DNA from: Deltaproteobacteria bacterium
Lineage (GTDB): Bacteria > Bdellovibrionota_C > UBA2361 > SZUA-149 > JADYYL01
Length of the DNA: 5,150 nucleotides
Direction of reading: 5' to 3'
Assembly: GCA_020853655.1 (NCBI GenBank)
Contig: JADYYL010000428.1
Span: 1-5,150 of the forward strand
Part shown: positions 1 through 5,150 of the stretch, in pieces
How the letters are laid out: each line of letters starts with the position of its first letter
Position numbering within the stretch: the stretch's first letter is position 1
Made by a program: the position numbers and the translations under genes
The notes under the pieces: generated by a model
What the model saw: only the letters and a program-made list of their open reading frames with translations
What the model was told of the DNA's origin: nothing
Database searches by the model: none

Positions 1-926
<926 letters not shown>

Positions 927-949
927 CGCACCCTATATTCCGGCGGAAG

Positions 950-1021
950 GTTGATCTGGAGGATCGCTGACATTCAGTCAATGCTTGATAGGTTCACTTC
1001 CGGACTTCACCATAGATCAAC
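950..1021. repeat. 8-bp perfect inverted repeat in the divergent promoter region
   Basis: GTTGATCT at 950-957 and its exact complement AGATCAAC at 1014-1021 have starts 64 bp apart, close to six helical turns. They lie between the two divergent starts, a position that would suit a pair of half-sites for a regulator controlling both genes. The match does not extend beyond 8 bp, so chance is possible. Confidence 0.3.
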
Positions 1022-1128
1022 TGGGGTCTTTGCTGTAGAACCTCTTTTGAAAATCGAGCCCACATATTCTTCCGCTGATGCCTCATCCGCGCAGAAAGGC
1101 TCAATGATTGCAGTCACTCGACGACAGC

Positions 1129-1132
1129 GGAG
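1129..1132 (+). promoter_or_regulatory. Ribosome binding site fixing the GTG start of pccB
   Basis: GGAG lies 6 nt before the GTG at 1139. The only nearby ATG (1104) is out of frame, so the site and the family N-terminus together support the GTG start. The carrier-protein gene downstream has the same GGAG plus 6-nt arrangement (2839-2842). Confidence 0.7.
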
Positions 1133-1138
1133 TTCCTT

Positions 1139-2686
1139 GTGACCACGAATCCAATTGCTGAGCTCCGACGACGTCACCTCGAAGCCGAGCTCGGTGGTGG
1201 CGAGGATCGGATACGAAAACAGCATGAGCGCGGGAAGCTCACGGCCCGCGAGCGTATCGCGCGCTTGGTTGACCCCGGGTCATTTGTCGAGCTCGACAAG
1301 TTCGTCACCCATCGATCGACCAATTTCGGACTGGACGGCGAGGTCTATCTCGGCGATGGCGTCGTCTGCGGATATGCAACGATTCAGGGGCGACGAGTGG
1401 TCGTCTTCTCTCAAGACTTCACCGTCTTCGGCGGGTCGCTCTCAGAGACGTATGCACAGAAGATCGTCAAGATCATGGATCTCGCCGTTGAGACTGGATG
1501 TCCGGTCATTGGACTGAACGACAGCGGCGGCGCGCGTATTCAAGAGGGGGTGCAGAGTCTTGCCGGCTACGCCGACATCTTCCTCAAGAACGTCCTTTCG
1601 TCTGGGGTCGTCCCTCAAATTTCCGCGATTCTCGGTCCATGCGCCGGCGGCGCGGTGTATTCACCGGCGATCACAGACTTCGTGTTCATGGTCGACATGA
1701 TGAGTCACATGTTCATCACGGGGCCAGAGGTCATCAAGGCTGTGACCAAGGAGAGCGTCACGAAAGAGGAGCTTGGCGGAGCGCATACACATAACGAGAT
1801 CAGTGGCGTCGCGCACTTTCTCACCGAGACCGAAGAGGAGTGTCTCGACTCCATTCGAACGCTACTCAGCTATCTCCCTCAAAACAATCGAGAGCTTCCG
1901 CCGCGTATACCCACGACCGACTCGCCCGAGCGGAGAGACGAGAATCTCAATACCCTTATCCCAGCGGAGCCGAATCAGCCCTACGATATTAAGGAGCTTC
2001 TCGTTCGGGTGATGGACGAAGGCTCGTTCTTCGAGGTCCAAGAACGCTTTGCGCAGAATATCGTCATCGGATTCGCTCGGCTCAATGGAGCTTCCGTCGG
2101 AATCGTCGCGAATCAACCGCAAGTGCTCGCGGGCTGTCTCGACATCGACGCTTCCGTAAAGGCCGCTCGATTCGTTCGCTTTTGCGACGCATTTCAGATT
2201 CCCATCGTCACGTTTGTCGACGTCCCGGGATTTCTTCCAGGAACAAAGCAAGAGTTTGGTGGCATCATTCGCCACGGGGCGAAGCTCCTGTACGCATTCG
2301 CGGAAGCGACCGTTCCGAAGCTAACGGTCATCTGCCGAAAAGCCTACGGCGGCGCATACGACGTGATGAGCTCCAAGCACATCCGCTCCGACATCAACCT
2401 GGCCTACCCAAGCGCAGAAGTCGCGGTGATGGGGCCCGATGGCGCGGTGAACATTATCTTCCGCGAGAAGATTGCTCAGTCGAGTGACCCCGCGGCGGAG
2501 CATAAGAAGCTCGTCTCGCAGTATCGGGAGCAGTTTGCCAATCCCTGGACCGTCGCGTCCCTCGGGTACGTCGACGCCGTCATCGAGCCGGCCGATACTC
2601 GTCTCCACCTTGTCCGAGCACTTGAGTTTCTTCGAGGGAAGAAGCAGTCAAACCTCCCCCGAAAACATGGGAACATCCCACTATGA
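1139..2686 (+). CDS. pccB: Propionyl-CoA carboxylase beta (carboxyltransferase) subunit
   Basis: This is the carboxyltransferase subunit of a biotin-dependent acyl-CoA carboxylase. It moves the carboxyl group from carboxybiotin to propionyl-CoA, giving methylmalonyl-CoA in the cytoplasm. The 515-residue length is normal for the family. The two crotonase-like halves are both complete. The N-half has LNDSGGARIQEGV (126-138) and the oxyanion-hole loop GPCAGGAVYSPA (166-177). The C-half has FVDVPGFLPGTKQE (359-372) and KAYGGAYDVMSSK (401-413). Asp408, just after the second GGAY, matches the position where Asp goes with propionyl-CoA preference in Streptomyces PccB (recalled). The GTG start has a good ribosome site. 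The stop overlaps the next start as ATGA, so the downstream genes are probably translationally coupled. No biotin carboxylase gene follows. Alternatives are the carboxyltransferase of a methylmalonyl-CoA decarboxylase or transcarboxylase, which share this fold and cannot be excluded from sequence alone. Confidence 0.95.
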   Translation: MTTNPIAELRRRHLEAELGGGEDRIRKQHERGKLTARERIARLVDPGSFVELDKFVTHRSTNFGLDGEVYLGDGVVCGYATIQGRRVVVFSQDFTVFGGSLSETYAQKIVKIMDLAVETGCPVIGLNDSGGARIQEGVQSLAGYADIFLKNVLSSGVVPQISAILGPCAGGAVYSPAITDFVFMVDMMSHMFITGPEVIKAVTKESVTKEELGGAHTHNEISGVAHFLTETEEECLDSIRTLLSYLPQNNRELPPRIPTTDSPERRDENLNTLIPAEPNQPYDIKELLVRVMDEGSFFEVQERFAQNIVIGFARLNGASVGIVANQPQVLAGCLDIDASVKAARFVRFCDAFQIPIVTFVDVPGFLPGTKQEFGGIIRHGAKLLYAFAEATVPKLTVICRKAYGGAYDVMSSKHIRSDINLAYPSAEVAVMGPDGAVNIIFREKIAQSSDPAAEHKKLVSQYREQFANPWTVASLGYVDAVIEPADTRLHLVRALEFLRGKKQSNLPRKHGNIPL

Positions 2687-2859
2687 CCGAACACCCCGAA
2701 GCCCTGCTCGAGGAGGAACTCGAGGTCGCTCTCGCGATTGGCGCATTCCTCCTGAGTCGAAATCACGAGAGCGCTGCGCCGTTCGGACGAATCGGCTACG
2801 CCACGTTGGTCGAGAATACAGAAGCCGAAGAACACCGCGGAGAACACCATGCCGCGTGA
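2683..2859 (+). CDS. 58-residue protein embedded in the carboxylase operon; possible small carboxylase subunit
   Basis: I do not recognise this protein. Its ATG overlaps the pccB stop (ATGA, 2683-2686) and its TGA (2857-2859) lies 11 nt inside the carrier-protein gene, so all three genes form one tightly packed, probably coupled unit. Codon choice (CTC, GAG, GTC, GCC) is like its neighbours. The protein is acidic at the start (EALLEEELEVA, residues 6-16), continues into a short hydrophobic stretch (VALAIGAFLLS, 15-25) that looks like one amphipathic helix rather than a full membrane span, then has FGRIGYATLVEN (34-45) and a His/Glu-rich end. There is no strong ribosome site, only a 4-bp hairpin with GGGA upstream (2670-2680). 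Position and size recall the small extra subunits of carboxylases and decarboxylases (PccX, the actinobacterial epsilon subunit, OadG/MmdD). The helix loosely resembles the end of OadG-type proteins. That link is an inference from context. Confidence 0.7.
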   Translation: MTEHPEALLEEELEVALAIGAFLLSRNHESAAPFGRIGYATLVENTEAEEHRGEHHAA

Positions 2860-3289
2860 ACTCGAACTTCTGGTGAATGGCGCCCGCCGCCAAGTCAAGA
2901 TCCTCGCCGAGGAACGGAATCGCGTGCGGTTCTCGATCGGTGAGCGGACTTACGATGTCGCTTATGAATTTCCAGTACCGGGGAAGAGCTCGGGCGATGG
3001 AGCTTCCGGGGAGCGTCGCTCAGCCATCTCTCGTCCCCGTCAATCGAGCGGCAACCGCAACGAAGTGCTTGCGCCAATTCCGGGGCTCGTCGCTGAGATT
3101 TGTGTCGCGCCAGGCGAACCTGTCATCGCGGGAGCAGTTCTGCTCAAACTGGAAGCTATGAAAATGCAGAATAACATTGTCTCGCCGCGGGACGGCGTCA
3201 TTGCGGAAGTGCATGTGGAGAAGGGAGCTGAGGTCGGAGACCATCAGGTGCTCGTCTCTTTCGTCGCGGAAAATGTGAGCGAGAAGTAG
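2849..3289 (+). CDS. Stand-alone biotin carboxyl carrier protein of the acyl-CoA carboxylase
   Basis: This protein carries covalently bound biotin and shuttles CO2 from a biotin carboxylase to the PccB-type carboxyltransferase. Residues 1-41 form a beta-rich N-terminal segment that may contact the carboxyltransferase. Residues 45-71 are a Gly/Ser/Arg-rich flexible linker. Residues 73-140 are a complete biotinyl/lipoyl domain with APIPGLV (75-81), the biotinylation motif LEAMKMQN (101-108; biotinyl Lys105) and a second half containing SPRDGVI (112-118). The 146-residue length suits a separate carrier rather than a fused alpha subunit, which also carries the biotin carboxylase domain. GGAG (2839-2842) lies 6 nt before the ATG, and the start overlaps the preceding small gene by 11 nt. 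It is the last gene of the operon, with a terminator 18 nt past the stop. The partner biotin carboxylase must be encoded elsewhere if this is a carboxylase. It could equally be the biotin subunit of a decarboxylase or transcarboxylase. Confidence 0.93.
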   Translation: MPRELELLVNGARRQVKILAEERNRVRFSIGERTYDVAYEFPVPGKSSGDGASGERRSAISRPRQSSGNRNEVLAPIPGLVAEICVAPGEPVIAGAVLLKLEAMKMQNNIVSPRDGVIAEVHVEKGAEVGDHQVLVSFVAENVSEK

Positions 3290-3307
3290 TTGGGTCGTAC
3301 CGCAAAC

Positions 3308-3348
3308 AAAAACGCCGTCAGTCCCGAGAAGGAGTGACGGCGTTTTTT
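3308..3348. terminator. Strong bidirectional rho-independent terminator
   Basis: A 13-bp perfect stem (AAAAACGCCGTCA at 3308-3320 against TGACGGCGTTTTT at 3335-3347) encloses a loop in which TCC and GGA can pair further past a single G-G mismatch. T runs on the plus strand (3343-3348) and A runs on the left arm (a T-tract on the other strand) make it work both ways. It lies 18 nt after the carrier-protein stop and 31 nt after the stop of the convergent minus-strand gene. A further 6-bp inverted repeat (3350-3355 with 3370-3375) precedes it for the minus-strand transcript. Confidence 0.95.
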
Positions 3349-3378
3349 ATCCGCTCAGCACCGGAGCGAAGCGGACTG

Positions 3379-3708
3379 TTAGATACTCGAGCTCTGATAC
3401 CGCGCTTCGAGCTGGGCGAGCGCATCGAGGCTTTGCTCAATCTCGGACACCAACGTCGCGTCGGTTGAGGCACTGCCAAGGAGTTCGTCGTAGAGCGCGT
3501 TTGTCTTTTCGATCAATCCCGCATACGAGCCGGAGAAGATCGTCGCCTGGTTGCTTTCGTCGGCGTTGGCCAACTGAGCTGCGAAGCCCTGGATATCAAC
3601 GACGTTCTTTTGAGCGCGGACGCTCAACGTCTCGTCAGCGTGCGCATTCGATGCACAAACCGGCACCATCAACCCAACTGCCACACCCAACAATCCAAAG
3701 ACTTTCAT
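3379..3708 (-). CDS. Small exported protein of unknown function
   Basis: I do not recognise a family. The chosen start (ATG at 3708-3706) gives 109 residues and has a good ribosome site, GAGGAG 4 nt upstream. An in-frame ATG at 3723 (adding MKRSG) or 3795 would lengthen it, but these have weaker sites. The N-terminus is a classic Sec signal peptide: Lys2, a hydrophobic core FGLLGVAVGLMVPV (4-17), and a likely signal peptidase I cut after SNAHA (24|25). Cys18 is not in a proper lipobox (VPVC), so it is probably not a lipoprotein. The mature part is about 85 residues, acidic, with two stretches that read as helices (NVVDIQGFAAQLANA and VSEIEQSLDALAQLEARY), suggesting a small periplasmic or secreted helical bundle. 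It converges on the carboxylase operon and shares its terminator. It is divergent from the Thr-Pro secreted protein across a structured 400-bp region, which suggests, but does not prove, linked control. Confidence 0.8.
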   Translation of the reverse strand: MKVFGLLGVAVGLMVPVCASNAHADETLSVRAQKNVVDIQGFAAQLANADESNQATIFSGSYAGLIEKTNALYDELLGSASTDATLVSEIEQSLDALAQLEARYQSSSI

Positions 3709-3747
3709 ACCGCTCCTCTTCATTCCAAAGTGCCGGAGTAATGCTGC

Positions 3748-3768
3748 GAATTGTTCGCCGCACAATTC
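3748..3768. promoter_or_regulatory. Perfect 7-7-7 dyad, possible operator or leader hairpin
   Basis: GAATTGT and ACAATTC flank a 7-nt GC-rich centre, 39 bp before the start of the small exported protein. The minus-strand reading resembles the lac operator core (AATTGT...ACAATT) but has a shorter spacer. It could bind a dimeric repressor or fold as a hairpin in the 5' leader. No regulator gene is in the window. Confidence 0.45.
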
Positions 3769-3800
3769 ATACCCCCTAGTCCGCGGGAATCCCATTTCTG

Positions 3801-3818
3801 CTCCGATTTTTTTCGGAG
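3801..3818. repeat. 6-bp inverted repeat with an all-T loop
   Basis: CTCCGA, six T, then TCGGAG. On the minus strand the loop is all A, and the element falls in the leader of the small exported gene if transcription starts near 3821. It lacks the tail expected of a terminator. Confidence 0.45.
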
Positions 3819-3830
3819 GGGGAACGTATA

Positions 3831-3848
3831 AAGCACGAGTTGTGCCAC
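3831..3848 (-). promoter_or_regulatory. Candidate sigma-54 promoter (-24/-12) for the small exported protein
   Basis: Read on the minus strand, TGGCACA, four bases, GTGCT matches the consensus TGGCACG-N4-TTGCW except at two positions. The key GG (3846-3845) and GC (3834-3833) doublets are spaced exactly 10 nt apart, as required. Transcription would start near 3821 and give a leader of roughly 110 nt. A TATACG further on could instead be a sigma-70 -10, but no -35 goes with it. Confidence 0.4.
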
Positions 3849-3862
3849 CGAAAACATCAGTT

Positions 3863-3879
3863 ATTCAAGGAAATTCAAG
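3863..3879 (+). repeat. Two direct copies of ATTCAAG, 10 bp apart
   Basis: ATTCAAG occurs at 3863-3869 and again at 3873-3879, so the copies lie on the same face of the helix. They are in the AT-rich centre of the divergent region. This could be a tandem regulator site; chance is also possible. Confidence 0.3.
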
Positions 3880-3919
3880 CACTTAAAACGCGTGCAAACA
3901 TTTTTAACACCCTCCTGTG

Positions 3920-3939
3920 TCAGGAAAGCATCTTTCTGA
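3920..3939 (+). repeat. Hairpin 1 in the possible leader of the Thr-Pro protein gene
   Basis: TCAG(G)AAAG and CTTTCTGA pair over 8 bp with one bulged G and a 3-nt loop. A further short GC hairpin (GGGG, GCGT, CCCC) lies at 3957-3968. Both fall between the AT-rich promoter area and the start at 4108. Confidence 0.4.
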
Positions 3940-3998
3940 TGTGCGGGTTCCGTCTTGGGGGCGTCCCCGGATTCTCGTTCAAAGTTCCTATGAGCCGA

Positions 3999-4014
3999 CT
4001 GACCTCAGGGTCAG
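3999..4014. repeat. Perfect 6-4-6 palindrome
   Basis: CTGACC, TCAG, GGTCAG. It lies about 150 bp upstream of the sigma-54-like element, a distance typical of enhancer-binding-protein sites, and could instead be a leader hairpin on the plus strand. Confidence 0.4.
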
Positions 4015-4021
4015 CGAGCCG

Positions 4022-4059
4022 GGAGGAGCGAGCGCAGTTTTGCGCTGCAGCGCTTCTCC
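4022..4059 (+). repeat. Long two-part hairpin upstream of the Thr-Pro protein gene
   Basis: The inner stem AGCGCA/TGCGCT (4031-4036 with 4041-4046, loop GTTT) stacks on an outer stem GGAGGAGCG/CGCTTCTCC (4022-4030 with 4051-4059, one G-T pair), with a 4-nt bulge on the 3' side. That is 15 paired bases, ending 48 nt before the start codon. There is no T-run after it, so it is not a standard terminator. It may stabilise or regulate the leader. Confidence 0.55.
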
Positions 4060-4107
4060 GAAATGGCCGACGATCTAGTGCATCTCGACAAGTGAATAGG
4101 GTGTGAA

Positions 4108-5150
4108 ATGAAATTCAACAGAACATTCTGTACGCGCGTGGCTTTGGCAGTTGCTGCCGTTGCAAGCATCAGCCTCACAGCACCTCGCGCTTGGGCGGGC
4201 GAGGCGCCGATTTGCGTCGAACCGAACGACCCCTGTCATGAACAGGAGATCCTCATTGACGACTGCACCGGCGACGGCGGTGTGACTGATGCATCGCCAA
4301 ACTCCTCGTGGGCGATGCAAGGCATGTCTGCGCCAACCGCAATTGGCGGCAAGCGTGGTCACCTCGCCTACCTGGCTGCGGGACTCGACGTCCGGATGAG
4401 TTCGAGCGACGGCCTTTGCAAGTTCGTCGCAAACTCGATCTCAGAGGGATACGGCAAGCTCGTTTACGACGGAAACTCCAACAACGTGATGGAATTTTCC
4501 GGGATGCACGCAAACTTCGGTGCAACGTTAACGAACAAAGGACTCCAAGTGCGGGTCACGTCGTTCGAGTTCACCGGCCAGCCAGTCACATTGCACATCT
4601 GGTTCTTCGATGGCGTCACGGCTAACCCAAATAAGTACTCCTATGGGAGCATCGTGCTGTCGCGAAGCTACACCGATGAGACCGTCTATATCCCCCGCGC
4701 AAACATGGGGCCCGGTCCATCAGGTCACGCAAACTTCACGAACATCGGAGCGATCCTCTTTAAGATCGACACTTACGGCGCGGTCGGCAAGACCGTCGTC
4801 ATCGACTGGTTGAAATGGGGGTGTGGCTACGACGAGTGCGATCCCGATCCGACACCAACCCCGAGCGCAACGCCGACCCGAACCCCAACGGCTACGCCAA
4901 CGAAGACTCCGACCGCGACACCGACTCGTACGCCGACGGCCACTCCGACGCGGACCCCTACGCCGACCATGACTCCGACTGCGACTCCAACTCGCACGCC
5001 GACAGCCACGCCGACGCGGACTCCTACGCCGACGCTGACTCCGACTGCGACTCCACCTCGCACGCCGACAGCCACGCCGACGCGGACTCCTACCCCGACG
5101 ATGACTCCGACGGCGACTCCAACTCGCACGCCGACGCGGACTCCTACGCC
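4108..5150 (+). CDS. Secreted protein with N-terminal beta-sandwich-like domain and Thr-Pro repeat tail; 3' end outside window
   Basis: Open from ATG 4108 to the window edge (347 whole codons), with AGGG (4098-4101) 6 nt before the start. Residues 1-30 are a Sec signal peptide: basic start with Arg5 and Arg10, core VALAVAAVASISLTA (11-25), cut after RAWA (30|31). Residues 31-244 form one domain with six cysteines (36, 43, 53, 104, 239, 244) suited to disulfides. It alternates hydrophobic and aromatic residues in strand-like runs: GKLVYDGN (116-123), LQVRVTSFEF (146-155), VTLHIWFFDG (160-169), IGAILFKID (213-221) and VVIDWLKW (230-237). This reads like a jelly-roll or carbohydrate-binding-type domain, an inference from pattern only. 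From Pro248 on, the chain is a Thr-Pro-rich extended tail with scattered Ala, Arg, Lys and Met, probably a rigid, possibly glycosylated spacer leading to an unseen C-terminal domain or anchor. The function is unknown; surface or extracellular location is likely. Confidence 0.85.
   Translation, partial: MKFNRTFCTRVALAVAAVASISLTAPRAWAGEAPICVEPNDPCHEQEILIDDCTGDGGVTDASPNSSWAMQGMSAPTAIGGKRGHLAYLAAGLDVRMSSSDGLCKFVANSISEGYGKLVYDGNSNNVMEFSGMHANFGATLTNKGLQVRVTSFEFTGQPVTLHIWFFDGVTANPNKYSYGSIVLSRSYTDETVYIPRANMGPGPSGHANFTNIGAILFKIDTYGAVGKTVVIDWLKWGCGYDECDPDPTPTPSATPTRTPTATPTKTPTATPTRTPTATPTRTPTPTMTPTATPTRTPTATPTRTPTPTLTPTATPPRTPTATPTRTPTPTMTPTATPTRTPTRTPT
4903..5150 (+). repeat. 66-bp (22-residue) in-frame tandem repeats coding the Thr-Pro tail
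   Basis: Within the simple Thr-Pro pattern there is a higher-order unit of 22 codons, each opening with a variable residue (K, M, L, M) followed by TPTATPTRTPTATPT. Units start at 4903, 4969, 5035 and 5101; the last is cut by the window edge. Units 2 and 3 differ at 3 of 66 bases. Units 1 and 2 differ at 9, of which 8 are silent third positions. Unit 4 lacks 12 bp (one TATP block) relative to the others. Less regular Thr-Pro sequence precedes them from 4849. Confidence 0.9.

Larger units (their letters stand above)
927..1138. promoter_or_regulatory. Divergent intergenic region between mutase and carboxylase operon
   Basis: These 212 bp separate the two divergent starts and must hold the promoters for both, unless the genes are read through from elsewhere. 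I find no convincing sigma-70 promoter on either strand. The best minus-strand candidate is TTGACT at 981-976 with a poor -10 (CAGATC) 17 bp on. A 41-codon-plus plus-strand frame (903-1142) crosses the region but has no family features. No B12-box (GCCACTG) or other cobalamin riboswitch signature is visible. The clearest structure is an 8-bp inverted repeat, listed separately. Confidence 0.6.
3709..4107. promoter_or_regulatory. Structured divergent intergenic region between the two exported-protein genes
   Basis: About 400 bp without a gene I can support. Its middle (about 3850-3910) is clearly AT-richer than the rest of the window, as expected for promoters. It holds a 7-7-7 dyad, a T-loop hairpin, a sigma-54-like element, phased direct repeats and several hairpins, each listed separately. 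An 88-codon plus-strand frame (3840-4106, TTG start) has no ribosome site or recognisable features and was rejected. Confidence 0.7.

Noticed and set aside
927..1138. Cobalamin riboswitch controlling the mutase
   Set aside because: No B12-box or matching stem arrangement on either strand.
3640..3660. Lipoprotein signal at Cys18 of the small exported protein
   Set aside because: VPVC lacks the small residue needed before the cysteine, while SNAHA is a good signal peptidase I site.
3709..3795. N-terminal extension of the small exported protein to ATG 3795
   Set aside because: It would bury the signal peptide behind 29 residues and run through the 7-7-7 dyad; the ATG at 3708 has the better ribosome site.
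3840..4106. Plus-strand 88-codon frame before the Thr-Pro gene
   Set aside because: TTG start without a ribosome site, atypical composition, and it runs through several hairpins; more likely untranslated leader.
3880..4107. c-di-GMP (GEMM) riboswitch
   Set aside because: GCAAAC occurs at 3894-3899, but the rest of the conserved core is missing and the hairpins do not fit the fold.
4827..5129. Minus-strand Val-Gly-rich 100-codon frame
   Set aside because: A by-product of reading the Thr-Pro coding repeats backwards; the plus strand has the signal peptide and ribosome site.
4849..5150. CRISPR array
   Set aside because: The repeats are contiguous, in frame and without unique spacers; they encode a Thr-Pro tail.

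Overview
The window looks like a moderately GC-rich Gram-negative bacterial chromosome. I infer, with low to moderate confidence, a deltaproteobacterium-like or related soil or sediment lineage. The reasons are a two-subunit-type methylmalonyl-CoA mutase beside an acyl-CoA carboxylase operon, and a secreted protein with a long Thr-Pro tail of a kind common in such genomes. I see no transposase, tRNA, rRNA or CRISPR array.

Left half (1-3348): a propionyl-CoA module. On the minus strand, running off the left edge, is the first 308 codons of a methylmalonyl-CoA mutase catalytic subunit. A 212-bp divergent intergenic region separates it from a plus-strand operon of three overlapping genes: the carboxyltransferase beta subunit (pccB-like, 515 aa), an unrecognised 58-residue protein whose start overlaps the pccB stop as ATGA, and a stand-alone biotin carboxyl carrier protein (146 aa, biotinyl Lys105). 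The expected route is propionyl-CoA to methylmalonyl-CoA (carboxylase) and then to succinyl-CoA (mutase). The biotin carboxylase, the epimerase and the B12-binding mutase subunit are not visible here. The operon ends at a strong, nearly symmetric terminator (3308-3348) that also serves the convergent gene.

Right half (3349-5150): two exported proteins of unknown function transcribed divergently. On the minus strand is a 109-aa protein with a signal peptide and a small helical mature domain. On the plus strand is a signal-peptide protein with a roughly 215-residue, probably beta-sandwich, domain followed by a Thr-Pro tail built from 66-bp (22-residue) tandem repeats; it is still open at the right edge. 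The roughly 400 bp between them carry no convincing gene but are rich in structure: a perfect 7-7-7 dyad, a T-loop hairpin, a sigma-54-like -24/-12 element reading toward the small gene, helically phased direct repeats, and several hairpins in what may be the 5' leader of the Thr-Pro gene.

No wholly new system can be demonstrated. The items most worth a second look are the 58-residue protein embedded in the carboxylase operon, the absence of biotin carboxylase from that operon, and the structured divergent control region at 3709-4107.
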